From positions 310,001-374,000 of the forward strand of contig NZ_JHVK01000001.1 of the NCBI RefSeq assembly GCF_000620105.1: a DNA stretch of 64,000 bases, in the 5' to 3' direction. Positions 30,460-39,723 of this stretch are shown piece by piece (position 1 is the stretch's first letter; each line of letters starts with the position of its first letter). The position numbers and the translations under genes are program-made. The notes below the pieces were generated by a model. It was not told where the DNA came from. It saw only the letters and a list, made by a program, of their open reading frames with translations, and searched no databases. This stretch comes from Microvirgula aerodenitrificans DSM 15089 (GTDB lineage Bacteria > Pseudomonadota > Gammaproteobacteria > Burkholderiales > Aquaspirillaceae).

Positions 30460-32279
30460 CAAAAAGGTAATTCCGTCCCGGATTTGCTCAGAACGACCGG
30501 CGCCGGTTCGGGGGTGGAACAGCAGGACCAGCCGGCGGCGGTCCAGTTCGCCACCGATCTTGGCGTCGGCAAGACCTTGCTCAACAACGGCATCATTGAT
30601 GCCTCATTGATGGTCGAGGACACCAACTACGGCATCCGGGTCACCCGGAATCTGGCCGGCACCCTGACCAATGCCGGCGCTATCCGCGCGGGGTCGGCCA
30701 ATCAGACGGGGCAATGGGCCAAGGCCTACGGCATTTACATCGATGGCGATCTTTCCGGCACGCTGACCAAGAACCGGAACATGTCTGCCAGTGCGGCCAA
30801 TAGCGCCGGACAAGGTCTGGCCGTTGCCGACGGCATCTACAGCGTCACGATTTCCGGCCAGCTGGTCAACAATGGCCTGATTACCGGCACGGCCACCAAC
30901 AGCGGCAACAATGGCGACATCCGGGTGCGGGGCATCGAGGCCGAGACCATTTCCACGGGGGGCAGCCTGCTCAACGCCAGCGGTGGTGTCATCAACGTCT
31001 TTGCCGCCGGGGAGACCGGCGGGTTTGCCTCCCTAACGCCGGCACCATCGACCTGGGGCTGAAAGACACCGGCTATGTCGTCGGCAACTTTACCCAGACC
31101 GGGACCGGCGTGCTGCGCATTGCCGCCCAGAGCAGCCTGACCGGCGGTTACAGCCAGCTGGCCGTGGACGGTGTCGTCAGCCTCGCCGGCAGCGCCGATG
31201 TCGACGTCAAGACCGCCAACACCCTCGCCGTCGGCCAGAAGCTCGTCGGCGTGGTCATGGCCGGGGGCGGCCTCAGTGGCAACTTCAGCAAAGTCACTGA
31301 CAACAGCGCCCTGTTCGACTTCAGGAGCCTGGCCATCAACAGCGGGGAAGGCGGCCGCATCGACCTCGAGATCGTCAAGAGCCAGAGCACCAGCGCCAGC
31401 CAGGCCGCCATCAGCAATGGCAACAGCCCGGCCCTGGGGGCTGCCCGGGTCTTTGACCGCCTGATCGCTGGCGGCAATGCCGGCGGTGACATGGGGACCG
31501 TGATCACCGCACTGGGCCAGCTCGGCAGCGAGCGCGAAGTATCGAACGCCGTCAGCCAGACCCTGCCGCTGCTGACCGCTGGCGCATCCCAGGCGACCAG
31601 CGGCGCGCTGCACGGCACCAACCGCGTGGTGCAGGCGCGTCAGGAAGGCCAGCACGGCCGCTCGTCCGGCGACGAGTTCTTTACCGACCGCCGGGTCTGG
31701 GCCAGGCCGCTCGGCAGCTGGGCCGATCAGGCCGACAGCAACGGTGCCAGCGGCTACACGGCCAGAACCTACGGCATGGTGGTCGGGGCCGACACCGGGC
31801 TGAACGAATCCAGCCGTCTTGGCGTGGCGGTGGCCCATACCCTGGCGCTGGGCGAGCGCACCTCGTTCACCCCGTCGCTGCGCGCCGACTACGCGGTGAT
31901 CCGCGACCAGGGCTACCGCGAAACCGGCGCCGATGCGCTGAACCTGAACGTGGACAGCAACCGGGCCGAGGAACTGATCGTCGGCGTGGACGGCAAGCTG
32001 TCGCAGATACTGAACGAGCGCACGACGCTGGTGGCGAACATCGGCGCCGGTTACGATTTCCTCGGCAAGCAGTCGAGCATTGTCGCCGCCTTTGCCGGCA
32101 CGCCGTCGGCCGCGTTCACGACCAAGGGCATCGAGCCGAGCAAGTGGCTGGGTCGCGGCGGGCTGGGGCTGGTGAACCGGGTCAACGACACGCTGGAACT
32201 GTCTGCACGCTACGACATCGAGTTCCGCGAGGGCTTCACCAACCAGACCGCTTCGGTCAAGGCGCGCTGGATGTTCTGA
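30460..32279 (+). pseudogene. Autotransporter, 5'-truncated and frameshifted
   Basis: Two frames together encode an autotransporter: passenger segments of the N-x-G-x-I / G-T-L-T-N-A-G repeat kind up to about 31034, then in another frame N-A-G-T-I-D-L-G-L and a full beta-barrel domain (from R-R-V-W-A-R-P-L-G-S-W to the terminal R-W-M-F, whose last F is the BamA signal). Restoring one base between 31034 and 31035 gives an uninterrupted A-S-L-N-A-G-T-I reading. The 5' end lacks a start and a signal peptide: an in-frame TGA lies at 30457 and the previous gene ends at 30416. It is probably non-functional; a sequencing error would explain only the frameshift. Confidence 0.82.
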
Positions 32280-32307
32280 GTCCGGCTTCCCGCTTCGTCA
32301 GCAACAG

Positions 32308-32338
32308 AAAAGCCACGGGCGAAAACCCGTGGCTTTTT
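32308..32338. terminator. Bidirectional terminator
   Basis: AAAAGCCACGGG (32308-32319) pairs with CCCGTGGCTTTT (32326-32337) around CGAAAA, with T/A runs on both sides. It separates the autotransporter remnant from the convergent tRNA-binding protein gene and serves both. Confidence 0.92.
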
Positions 32339-32356
32339 GTCGGGTGCGAGGCTGCG

Positions 32357-32707
32357 CTAGCCTGCGCGCGAGCCGTTCGGCAGGGGGTGTTCGGGCTGGG
32401 CCAGCGCCGGTTTGGCGACGCCATCGGCAAAGCCGATGTCGAACACCATGCCTTCCGACACCACGCCGGACAGTTTGCGCGGTGCGAGATTGACCACGAA
32501 CAGCGCCTGCTTGCCGACAATCTCCTGCGGATCGCGTTCCTGCTTCATGCCGGACAGGATGGTGCGCTGGAAATCGCCGAAGTCGACGGTCAGTTGCACC
32601 AGCTTGTCGCTGCGCGGCACATCGTCGACGGCAAGAATCTGGCCGAGACGGATATCGAGTTTGTCCAGATCGTCCAGGGTGACGACCGGTTTGACGGGAG
32701 CGCTCAT
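32357..32707 (-). CDS. tRNA-binding OB-fold protein, CsaA/YgjH-like
   Basis: A 116-residue stand-alone tRNA-binding domain of the kind found at the C-terminus of methionyl-tRNA synthetase. Seen: L-D-I-R-L-G-Q-I-L near the start, D-K-L-V-Q-L-T-V-D-F-G, the strand Q-A-L-F-V-V-N-L-A-P-R-K-L, and G-V-V-S-E-G-M. The start at 32707 follows AAGGA on the minus strand; an ATG five codons earlier is poorer. CsaA acts as a chaperone-like secretion factor in Bacillus, while YgjH has unknown function in E. coli; the role here is open. Confidence 0.85.
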   Translation of the reverse strand: MSAPVKPVVTLDDLDKLDIRLGQILAVDDVPRSDKLVQLTVDFGDFQRTILSGMKQERDPQEIVGKQALFVVNLAPRKLSGVVSEGMVFDIGFADGVAKPALAQPEHPLPNGSRAG

Positions 32708-32745
32708 GAGGTGTCCTTGCATGGGCGTGCTCGCCGGGACACGCG

Positions 32746-33033
32746 TCAGCGCTTGCGTTCCCGGATGACCACGCCGATTTCATAACGTTCGCCATCCGTG
32801 TGCCGGTAGCAGTGCCGGACCTCGGTCTCGGCGACGAATGGCGTGGCGCGGTAGGCGCCGATATCGGCTGGCAGCATGGTGACCTCCAGCCGCTCCGCAT
32901 GCTGGGGCACGAAGTCAGCCAGAAAGACCATGCCCTCGACCGACAGATGCGTACATTCGCCCTGGTGGGTCTTGTTGGTAATCAGCGAGCGGACTTCCAG
33001 CTGATGACGCATTTTTATCCAGCGTGCGGTCAT
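32746..33033 (-). CDS. PilZ-like domain protein
   Basis: With the ATG at 33033 the product is 95 residues; an in-frame ATG at 33081 would add 16. The sequence R-H-Q-L-E-V-R-S-L-I followed by H-L-S-V-E-G-M-V-F-L and later I-G-V-V-I matches a compact PilZ beta-barrel, though the c-di-GMP-binding arginines (RxxxR) are less clear than in canonical members. It may bind c-di-GMP or be a degenerate form. It sits upstream of the CsaA-like gene on the same strand with a 38-base gap. Confidence 0.6.
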   Translation of the reverse strand: MTARWIKMRHQLEVRSLITNKTHQGECTHLSVEGMVFLADFVPQHAERLEVTMLPADIGAYRATPFVAETEVRHCYRHTDGERYEIGVVIRERKR

Positions 33034-33286
33034 GGGCCCCAGTCTGCCCCGCGCGGGCAATTTTTGTAAGCCCCGGGTCATCGATGGCTCGGGAAACAGT
33101 CGTGGGAAAAAGTCCGGAATCCGGGGCTGGGCCAAGCGGGGAGCAGGGTTTCTTTCCTTCTTTATCCTGCCTGGCAAGCCGTAAAAAATCAGTTTTTTCC
33201 GTATGAAATTAAAGATTCGTCGCGATGTCAGTGCCAGCCTGGCCGCGTAGCGTACGGGCTCCTGCGACCTCCTTGCCCGCGATGAC

Positions 33287-34969
33287 ATGTCGTTCCTTCT
33301 CCGCCGCCTCGTGACCACCAGCCTGGCCCTGGGGCTGGCGCAACTGCCGCCCGTCAGCCTTGCCGACACCCCGGATCAGGAACTGATTCGTCAGCAGGAA
33401 CGGGAAAAGGCGCAGCGTGAACGGCTGGAGGCCCTCCCCGCGCTGCGCCTGCCGCCCCCGGAAACGGGAGGAGGGGCCGACTGGCCGGCGGACGAAACCC
33501 CGTGCTTTCCCATTCATACCGTCCGCCTCGACGGCGAACAGGCCGAACGCTTCCGGCGGGCACTGGCGGCCATCGGCGATCCTGCTGGTCGCTGCCTCGG
33601 CGCGCTGGGCATCGCTGCCGCCGCCCGCCGGGTACAGCAGGCGATCGCGAGCGACGGCTATGTCACCACCCGGGTGCTGGTCGGTGCCCAGCATCTGGAT
33701 ACGGGAATCCTGACACTGACCGTGCTGCCCGGCCGCCTGCGCGCCATCCGCGACGAGACCGCTTCCCGCCTGCGCCCGGCGCATCGCAATGCGATTCCGG
33801 TCCGCCCCGGAGACCTGCTGAACCTGCGCGATATCGAGCAGGGGCTGGAAAACCTCAAGCGCGTACCGTCGATCGAAGCCGCGCTGCGCATCGAGCCGGC
33901 CGAGCAACCCGGCATCAGCGACCTGGTACTCAGCGGCAACGAGGCCTTTCCGTACCGGCTGACCCTGTCCGCCGACGATGGCGGCTCGCGCTCGACCGGC
34001 CGCTACCAGGGCACGGTGACGCTGTCGATCGACAATCTGCTGACCCTCAGCGACCTGTTCTATTTCAGCACCGGCCGCAGCCTCGGCGGCGACGGCGGGC
34101 CGCGCCACGGTACGCGCAACAGTGCGGTCCATTATTCCCTGCCTTTCGGTTACTGGTTGCTCGGTGCCAATGCCAGCGACTACGACTATTTCCAGACCGT
34201 GGCCAGCCCGGTTCCCGGCCGGGTGTACCGTGGCAACAGCCGCAACGCCCAGCTCAGCCTGTCCCGGGTGCTGTTGCGCAGCGCCGAACGCAAGACCACC
34301 CTGGCATTGCGCGGCTGGCGACGGCAGTCGAGCAACCACGTCGACGACAACGCGATGGCATCGCAACGCCGCCGCACCGCGGGCTGGGAACTGTCACTGG
34401 GCCAGCGGGCGCACCTGGCCGGCAGCCTGCTGGAAGGCACACTGACCTGGCGGCGCGGCACGGGCGCGTTCAATGCCTTGCCGGCACCGGGGCAGAGGCT
34501 GGGCGAGGAGGATGCGCGCGGCGGTTTGCTGCGCGCCGACCTTGGCCTGACCCTGCCGTTTTCGTGGCCGGGACAACGCTGGCGCTATGCCGGCACGCTG
34601 CGCGGGCAGTGGAGCGATGTCGCGCTGACGCCGCAGGACCGTTTTGCCATTGGCGGACGCTACAGCGTGCGTGGCTTCGATGGCGAACTGTCGCTGACCG
34701 GCGAGCGGGGCTGGCTGATCCGCAACGAGCTTGGCCTGAGCCCCGGCGGCGGCAGCCAGGAGCTCTATCTCGGTCTCGACCATGGCCGCGTCGGCGGCCC
34801 GTCCGCCCGGCGGCTGCTGGGCCGGGAACTGAGCGGTGCGGTCATCGGCTGGCGCGGTGGCAGCAGCCGGCTGAACTGGGACCTGTTCGCCGGCTGGCCG
34901 CTGCGCAAGCCGACCGGGTTCCGGACCGCCAGAACCACGGGCGGTTTCAGCATCAACAGCAGTTTCTGA
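33287..34969 (+). CDS. TpsB/ShlB-FhaC-type two-partner secretion transporter
   Basis: A 560-residue outer-membrane transporter for two-partner secretion. Signal peptide at about 1-26 (ends S-L-A/D-T). Two POTRA domains follow (first around F-P-I-H-T-V-R-L-D-G; second around L-L-N-L-R-D-I-E-Q-G-L-E-N-L). The barrel has R-Y-S-V-R-G-F-D-G near residues 463-470, the family V-R-G-F motif, and the C-terminal phenylalanine. Its usual TpsA exoprotein partner is not in the window, so it is either an orphan or works with a distant gene. The broken autotransporter nearby is a different secretion type. Confidence 0.9.
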   Translation: MSFLLRRLVTTSLALGLAQLPPVSLADTPDQELIRQQEREKAQRERLEALPALRLPPPETGGGADWPADETPCFPIHTVRLDGEQAERFRRALAAIGDPAGRCLGALGIAAAARRVQQAIASDGYVTTRVLVGAQHLDTGILTLTVLPGRLRAIRDETASRLRPAHRNAIPVRPGDLLNLRDIEQGLENLKRVPSIEAALRIEPAEQPGISDLVLSGNEAFPYRLTLSADDGGSRSTGRYQGTVTLSIDNLLTLSDLFYFSTGRSLGGDGGPRHGTRNSAVHYSLPFGYWLLGANASDYDYFQTVASPVPGRVYRGNSRNAQLSLSRVLLRSAERKTTLALRGWRRQSSNHVDDNAMASQRRRTAGWELSLGQRAHLAGSLLEGTLTWRRGTGAFNALPAPGQRLGEEDARGGLLRADLGLTLPFSWPGQRWRYAGTLRGQWSDVALTPQDRFAIGGRYSVRGFDGELSLTGERGWLIRNELGLSPGGGSQELYLGLDHGRVGGPSARRLLGRELSGAVIGWRGGSSRLNWDLFAGWPLRKPTGFRTARTTGGFSINSSF

Positions 34970-35127
34970 GCCGGAGGACAAGGTCTGTCTGGCGCATTCG
35001 GCTTATCTCGATTTCTGCATTGATAGCCATTTTTTCGCATTTCCGCCCCGCCGGGCCCCCGGTTATCGTGGCTGCGCATCCCGAAGCGTGAGTCGGGTCC
35101 GTTCATCAAGAAAAGCGAAGGGCTTCC

Positions 35128-35922
35128 ATGTCTGTTTCCCTGACCAGGCCCGCCCGGGCGCTGGGGCGTCATGCATTGCCGTGGCTGGTACCGGCGCTGC
35201 TGATCGCGATCTGGCAACTGGCGTCCGGGCTGGGCTGGATCAATCACCGGGTACTGCCGGCGCCGCTGGACGTACTCAAGGCCGGCATCGAGCTGACGCT
35301 CAGCGGCGATATCTGGGCACACCTGAAAATCAGCTTCTGGCGGGTCAGCGTCGGTTTTGCCATTGGCGGCAGCCTCGGGCTGGTGCTGGGGCTGGTATCC
35401 GGCCTGTCGCGGCTGGGCGAGGGGCTGTTCGATACCTCGCTGCAGATGCTGCGCAATATTCCGCCGCTGGCGCTGATTCCGCTGGTCATCCTGTGGTTCG
35501 GTATCGATGAATCGGCCAAGGTGTTTCTGGTGACTTTCGGTGTGCTGTTCCCGATCTATCTGAATACCTTCCACGGTATCCGCACCATCGATCCGGCGCT
35601 GCTGGAAATGGCGCGCAGCTATGGGCTGAAGGGCTTTGCGCTGTTCCGCCATGTGCTGCTGCCGGGGGCCTTGCCGTCCATTCTGGTCGGCGTGCGCTAC
35701 GCACTGGGCATTGCCTGGATCATCCTGATCGTGGCGGAAACCATCTCGGCAAGCAGCGGCATCGGCTATCTGGCGATGAATGCCCGCGAATTCCTGCAGA
35801 CCGATGTCGTGGTGCTGGCGATCCTGCTGTATGCCCTGCTGGGCAAGGCAGTGGACATGCTGGCGCGTGCGATCGAACGCTACAGCCTGCGCTGGCATCC
35901 GTCCTACCAGACCGCGCAGTAA
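35128..35922 (+). CDS. ssuC: Aliphatic sulfonate ABC transporter permease
   Basis: The inner-membrane permease of the SsuABC importer. It is 264 residues, about the length of E. coli SsuC and very similar along its whole length: [26 protein letters not shown] and the EAA loop E-M-A-R-S-Y-G-L. Six membrane helices. ssuB follows ten bases later. ssuA and ssuD lie apart on the other strand. Confidence 0.95.
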   Translation: MSVSLTRPARALGRHALPWLVPALLIAIWQLASGLGWINHRVLPAPLDVLKAGIELTLSGDIWAHLKISFWRVSVGFAIGGSLGLVLGLVSGLSRLGEGLFDTSLQMLRNIPPLALIPLVILWFGIDESAKVFLVTFGVLFPIYLNTFHGIRTIDPALLEMARSYGLKGFALFRHVLLPGALPSILVGVRYALGIAWIILIVAETISASSGIGYLAMNAREFLQTDVVVLAILLYALLGKAVDMLARAIERYSLRWHPSYQTAQ

Positions 35923-35932
35923 GGAATCTGAA

Positions 35933-36667
35933 ATGAGTGTACGAGAAAACCTGAATGGCGCCGCGCTGGACATGCGCGCGGTCGGCAAGCGCTTTGGTCC
36001 GCGCACGGTGCTGGACGGGCTGAACCTGCATGTGCCGGTCGGCCAGTTCATTGCGGTCGTCGGTCGTTCCGGCTGCGGCAAGAGCACGCTGCTGCGGCTG
36101 GTGGCCGGGCTGGACAAGCTCGATGACGGTGAACTGAATCGCCATGATGCCGGCCAGGTGCGGGTGATGTTCCAGGATGCACGGCTGCTGCCGTGGAAGA
36201 CCGTACTCGACAATGTCGGTCTCGGGCTGGACGGTGACGACAGGCAGGACCGCGCGCGCCAGGCACTCGACGAGGTGGGGCTGGCCGATCGCGGCCATGA
36301 GTGGCCGGTACGGCTGTCCGGTGGTCAGCGTCAGCGCGTGGCACTGGCGCGGGCGCTGGTGCACCGGCCGCGCCTGCTGTTGCTGGATGAACCGCTGGGC
36401 GCGCTCGATGCCCTGACCCGCATCGACATGCAGCAACTGATCGAGCGCCTGTGGCGGCAATATCGCTGCACGACCCTGCTGGTCACCCATGATGTCGGCG
36501 AGGCGGTCGCCCTGGCCGATCGTGTGGTGCTGATCGAAAACGGTCGGGTCGGACTGGATCTGCCGGTCGATCTGCCGCGCCCGCGCGACCGTGCGGACCC
36601 GCGCTTCGTGGCGCTGGAAAGCCGGGTGCTGGCCCGGGTGCTGGGGCAGGATACCGGGGCATCGTGA
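35933..36667 (+). CDS. ssuB: Aliphatic sulfonate ABC transporter ATPase
   Basis: The ATP-binding subunit of the sulfonate importer. The ATG at 35933 follows AAGGAA and gives 244 residues. Walker [10 protein letters not shown], the Q-loop [11 protein letters not shown] typical of SsuB/TauB, the signature L-S-G-G-Q-R-Q-R, Walker B L-L-L-L-D-E-P and the switch histidine V-T-H-D-V are present. The two genes end in a long palindrome shared with the convergent LysR gene. Confidence 0.95.
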   Translation: MSVRENLNGAALDMRAVGKRFGPRTVLDGLNLHVPVGQFIAVVGRSGCGKSTLLRLVAGLDKLDDGELNRHDAGQVRVMFQDARLLPWKTVLDNVGLGLDGDDRQDRARQALDEVGLADRGHEWPVRLSGGQRQRVALARALVHRPRLLLLDEPLGALDALTRIDMQQLIERLWRQYRCTTLLVTHDVGEAVALADRVVLIENGRVGLDLPVDLPRPRDRADPRFVALESRVLARVLGQDTGAS

Positions 36668-36679
36668 TGCCGGTTCCGC

Positions 36680-36706
36680 GTGTGGCCGGGGCTGCCCCGG
36701 CCACAC
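36680..36706. terminator. Long palindrome between ssuB and the LysR gene
   Basis: GTGTGGCCGGGGC (36680-36692) is the exact reverse complement of GCCCCGGCCACAC (36694-36706), a 13-bp stem with almost no loop. There is no T-run on either side. Its position between convergent stops suggests a terminator or RNA-stabilising structure. Confidence 0.55.
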
Positions 36707-36710
36707 GGGA

Positions 36711-37646
36711 CTATTCCGGTGCTCGCGACAGCTGCAGCGCCTGGCGCACGGTCTGCTCGTCGAGGCTGGACGAGCACAGCTCGATAAAGCGATAGGCGTA
36801 GCTGCGCAGATAATGGCCGCGGCGGATGGCCAGCCGGGTGGTCTGGCTGCCGAACAGCGGGGGGCCCTTCAGCTCGGTGATGCCGTGGTCGCGGGACGGG
36901 TCCACAGCCATCGACGCGACAATGCCCAGCCCCAGCCCCAGTTCGACATAGGTCTTGATGACATCGGCGTCCAGCGCCGTCATGACGATGTCCGGCGTCA
37001 GGCCGGCCTCGGCAAAGCCACGGTCGATCTGGGCCCGGCCGGTGAAGCCATGGTGATAGGTGACGATCGGGTATTCGCTGATCGCTTCCTTGCTCAGGGT
37101 CTGCGCCTGCTGCAGCGGGTGATCGACCGGGGCGATCACCGAGTGATGCCAGCTGTAGAACGGGAACGACGCCAGTTCCGGCACGTCGGCGATGGCTTCG
37201 GTGGCGATGCCGATATCGGCCTGACCATCCAGCAGCAGACGGACCAGCTCGTCAGGACTGGCCTGATGCAGCACCAGATGGACCCTGGGAAAAGCCGCCT
37301 TGAACGCGGTAATGACCCGCGGCAGCGCGTAGCGCGCCTGGGTGTGGGTGGTGGCGACGGTCAGCTGGCCCTGGTCACGCTGGCTGAACTGCTCGGCCAG
37401 ACGCTTGATATTGCCGGCGTCGAGCAGCATGCGCTCGACAATGACCAGCAGCTCCTTGCCCGGGTCGGTCAGACCGAGAAAGCGCTTGCCCTTGCGGACA
37501 AACAGCTCCACGTTCAACTCGTCTTCCAGATCCTTGATGTGCTTGCTGACGCCGGACTGCGACGTGAACAGGGCATTGGCGACCTCGGTCAGATTGAAAT
37601 GCTGCCGGACCGTTTCCCTGATGATGCGTAATTGCTGGAAATTCAT
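36711..37646 (-). CDS. CysB/Cbl-type LysR regulator
   Basis: A 311-residue LysR protein starting M-N-F-Q-Q-L-R-I-I-R-E-T, the characteristic opening of CysB/Cbl, with HTH S-Q-S-G-V-S-K-H-I-K-D-L-E. The effector domain has the family motif T-T-H-T-Q-A-R-Y-A-L-P. CysB uses N-acetylserine and Cbl (SsuR-like) responds to adenosine 5'-phosphosulfate. Lying between ssuCB and ssuA, it is the likely sulfate-starvation activator of both units. The start at 37646 is favoured over an upstream in-frame codon at 37676. Confidence 0.9.
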   Translation of the reverse strand: MNFQQLRIIRETVRQHFNLTEVANALFTSQSGVSKHIKDLEDELNVELFVRKGKRFLGLTDPGKELLVIVERMLLDAGNIKRLAEQFSQRDQGQLTVATTHTQARYALPRVITAFKAAFPRVHLVLHQASPDELVRLLLDGQADIGIATEAIADVPELASFPFYSWHHSVIAPVDHPLQQAQTLSKEAISEYPIVTYHHGFTGRAQIDRGFAEAGLTPDIVMTALDADVIKTYVELGLGLGIVASMAVDPSRDHGITELKGPPLFGSQTTRLAIRRGHYLRSYAYRFIELCSSSLDEQTVRQALQLSRAPE

Positions 37647-37797
37647 GCCAAACCTGCCATATCGGTTGGAGGCCACGCACCGGTCTGGCCGGCCCGGCCT
37701 GATTGCTAATAACCGGATGCATGATATTGGCGTGTTTTATATTTCAAAAATAACTATTGATTTGCTGCTTAGCACCGCGGATGCGGTAGAAACGGCA

Positions 37798-37822
37798 ACG
37801 GCCCGGTTTCTGACCGGGCCGT
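37798..37822 (-). terminator. Terminator after ssuA
   Basis: ACGGCCCGGT (37798-37807) pairs with ACCGGGCCGT (37813-37822) around five bases. On the minus strand the stem is followed by TGCCGTTTC, a modest T-run. It ends the ssuD-amidohydrolase-ssuA unit before the LysR gene. Confidence 0.7.
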
Positions 37823-37843
37823 CGGGACAGGGCGGGCTCGCGC

Positions 37844-38812
37844 CTATTTCGGTGCCTGCCAGACGATGTCCCTGACCACCAGTTTCTTCGGGATCAGCTT
37901 CAACTGGTAGAAGGTGTCGGCAATGCGCTGCTGGCCGGCGATGATCTTGCCGTCCAGCGGCTTGACGCCATACGACGCGCGGTTGGCCGCCAGCTGCACG
38001 ATCGACTTGTCGAGGCCGATCTGTGCCGACAGCACATCGGCGACCTCGTCGAGGTGGGTCTTGCTCCAGGCATCGAGTCTGGCCAGTTCCTCGATCACGG
38101 CCTTGATCACGGCCGGGTTCTTCTTCGCATAGCTGCCGGACGACAGATAGAACTGGTTGTTGTCGACCACGCCGCCGCGGCCGTCGGCGATCCGTCTGGC
38201 GCCGGTCTGCTTCTCGGCAGCGGCATAGAACGGGTCCCAGATCGCCCAGGCATCGACACTGCCGCGCTCGAACGCGGCACGGGCATCGGCCGGCGGCAGA
38301 TAGACCGGGGTGATGTCGCTGTATTTCAGGCCGGCTTTCTCCAGTGCCCTGACCAGCAGGTAATGCACGTTCGAGCCCTTGTTCAGCGCCACCTTCTTGC
38401 CCTTCAGTTCCTTCACGCTGTGAATGGCCGAATCCCTCGGCACGACAATGCCCTCACCGGCCGGGGCCGGCGGTTCGGTGGCGATATACAGCAGGTCGGC
38501 GCCGGCCGCCTGGGCGAAGATCGGCGGGGTTTCGCCGGTGGTACCGAAGTCGACGCTGCCGACATTCAGCCCTTCCAGCAGTTGCGGACCAGCCGGGAAC
38601 TCGGCCCACTTGACCTCGATGCCCAGCGGCGCCAGGCGCTTTTCCAGTGTGCCACGGGCTTTCAGCAGCACCAGCGTGCCGTATTTCTGGTAACCGATGC
38701 GCAGCGGATCGGGTTTGTCGGCGGCGGAGGCCAGGCCCGGCAGGGCGATGGACAGGCCGATGGCGGCCAGCAGTCCGATCAGGGTGCGGCGGCGGGGAGT
38801 AAACGGTGTCAT
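37844..38812 (-). CDS. ssuA: Aliphatic sulfonate-binding periplasmic protein
   Basis: A 322-residue substrate-binding protein with an N-terminal signal containing R-R-R-T-L-I-G, a Tat-like or Sec leader, cleaved near A-S-A-A. Mature motifs match SsuA: R-I-G-Y-Q-K-Y-G-T-L, E-F-P-A-G-P-Q-L-L-E-G-L-N, D-F-G-T-T-G-E-T-P-P, and W-A-I-W-D-P-F-Y-A-A. It is the last gene of a minus-strand unit headed by ssuD and must pair with SsuBC encoded on the plus strand. Confidence 0.94.
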   Translation of the reverse strand: MTPFTPRRRTLIGLLAAIGLSIALPGLASAADKPDPLRIGYQKYGTLVLLKARGTLEKRLAPLGIEVKWAEFPAGPQLLEGLNVGSVDFGTTGETPPIFAQAAGADLLYIATEPPAPAGEGIVVPRDSAIHSVKELKGKKVALNKGSNVHYLLVRALEKAGLKYSDITPVYLPPADARAAFERGSVDAWAIWDPFYAAAEKQTGARRIADGRGGVVDNNQFYLSSGSYAKKNPAVIKAVIEELARLDAWSKTHLDEVADVLSAQIGLDKSIVQLAANRASYGVKPLDGKIIAGQQRIADTFYQLKLIPKKLVVRDIVWQAPK

Positions 38813-38871
38813 CAGGAGCCTTTGTCTGAATCAGGGCCGCGACAGGCGGCCGGGGAGAGGGGAAGAAAGCG

Positions 38872-39723
38872 TCAGTGCCGCAGCCCGAGCAGGCGTTCGG
38901 CATTGCCGTGCAGCACCTTGTCCAGCACCGATTCCCTGAAGCCGAGCGCGATGAAATCGTCGATCGACTGCGAGATCGGGCGGAACGGATACGATGACCC
39001 GAACAGGAACTGGTCGGCCATGAAGCCGTTGGCCGCGTCGACATAGCGCTGGCTGCCGGGCACGAACAGGTACATGTCCGGGATGACGTGGATGTTCTCG
39101 TGGCGGAAGGCGAGGCCGACGACCTGATCCACGTTCGGCCAGAAGCCGTGGTAGCAGACGATGGGCAGCTGCGGAAAATCGCGCGCAACCCGTGCCACCG
39201 GCGCCGGGTCGTTGAACGCCGGGTCGGGGGTGGTCGGCCCGGTCATCAGGCACACCGGCACGCCGAGTCGGGTGCAGGTCTCGTAGACCGGGTAGAACAC
39301 CCGGTCGTCGGCCCGTCGTGCCGGCTCGCCAAAGCCGGGCTCGATATCGATGGCGGCCAGCCCCAGCTGTCCGATGGCCCGTTCGGCCTCGTCGACGGCA
39401 GCCAGTCCGTCGCTGGCCGGGTCGACGCCGGCGATGCCGATCAGCACCTCGTGCTGGTGGACGATGTCGTGGATCAGGTCGTTGGACAGCCGCTGCGACG
39501 GAATCTGCCGGCCGACCACCACCGCGCGGGACAGGCCGGCCTGGCGCACCACGTCGAGAAAGCCGTCGCGGGTCAGCGAGGCGGTGAAATGGCTGTCGTC
39601 ATGCGAACCGACACGGCGGTTCAGCCAGCGTGCCGTCTCGAAGGCGGCCGTGCCCGGCGTGGCGCCGAAGAAATCATGCAGAAAGGCCGGCCGGCAACGC
39701 ATGTCGATCACGGGCGTCGTCAT
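38872..39723 (-). CDS. Amidohydrolase-family protein in the sulfonate locus
   Basis: A 283-residue TIM-barrel protein of the Amidohydrolase_2 type. Visible: V-I-D-M-R-C-R at the N-terminus, C-Y-H-G-F-W-P-N in the middle, and L-F-G-S-S-Y-P-F near the end. The usual N-terminal metal motif (H-x-H after D) is replaced by R-C-R, so the active site differs from that of metal-dependent members. It overlaps the end of ssuD by four bases and precedes ssuA, indicating a role in using a particular sulfonate; the reaction is unknown. Confidence 0.75.
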   Translation of the reverse strand: MTTPVIDMRCRPAFLHDFFGATPGTAAFETARWLNRRVGSHDDSHFTASLTRDGFLDVVRQAGLSRAVVVGRQIPSQRLSNDLIHDIVHQHEVLIGIAGVDPASDGLAAVDEAERAIGQLGLAAIDIEPGFGEPARRADDRVFYPVYETCTRLGVPVCLMTGPTTPDPAFNDPAPVARVARDFPQLPIVCYHGFWPNVDQVVGLAFRHENIHVIPDMYLFVPGSQRYVDAANGFMADQFLFGSSYPFRPISQSIDDFIALGFRESVLDKVLHGNAERLLGLRH

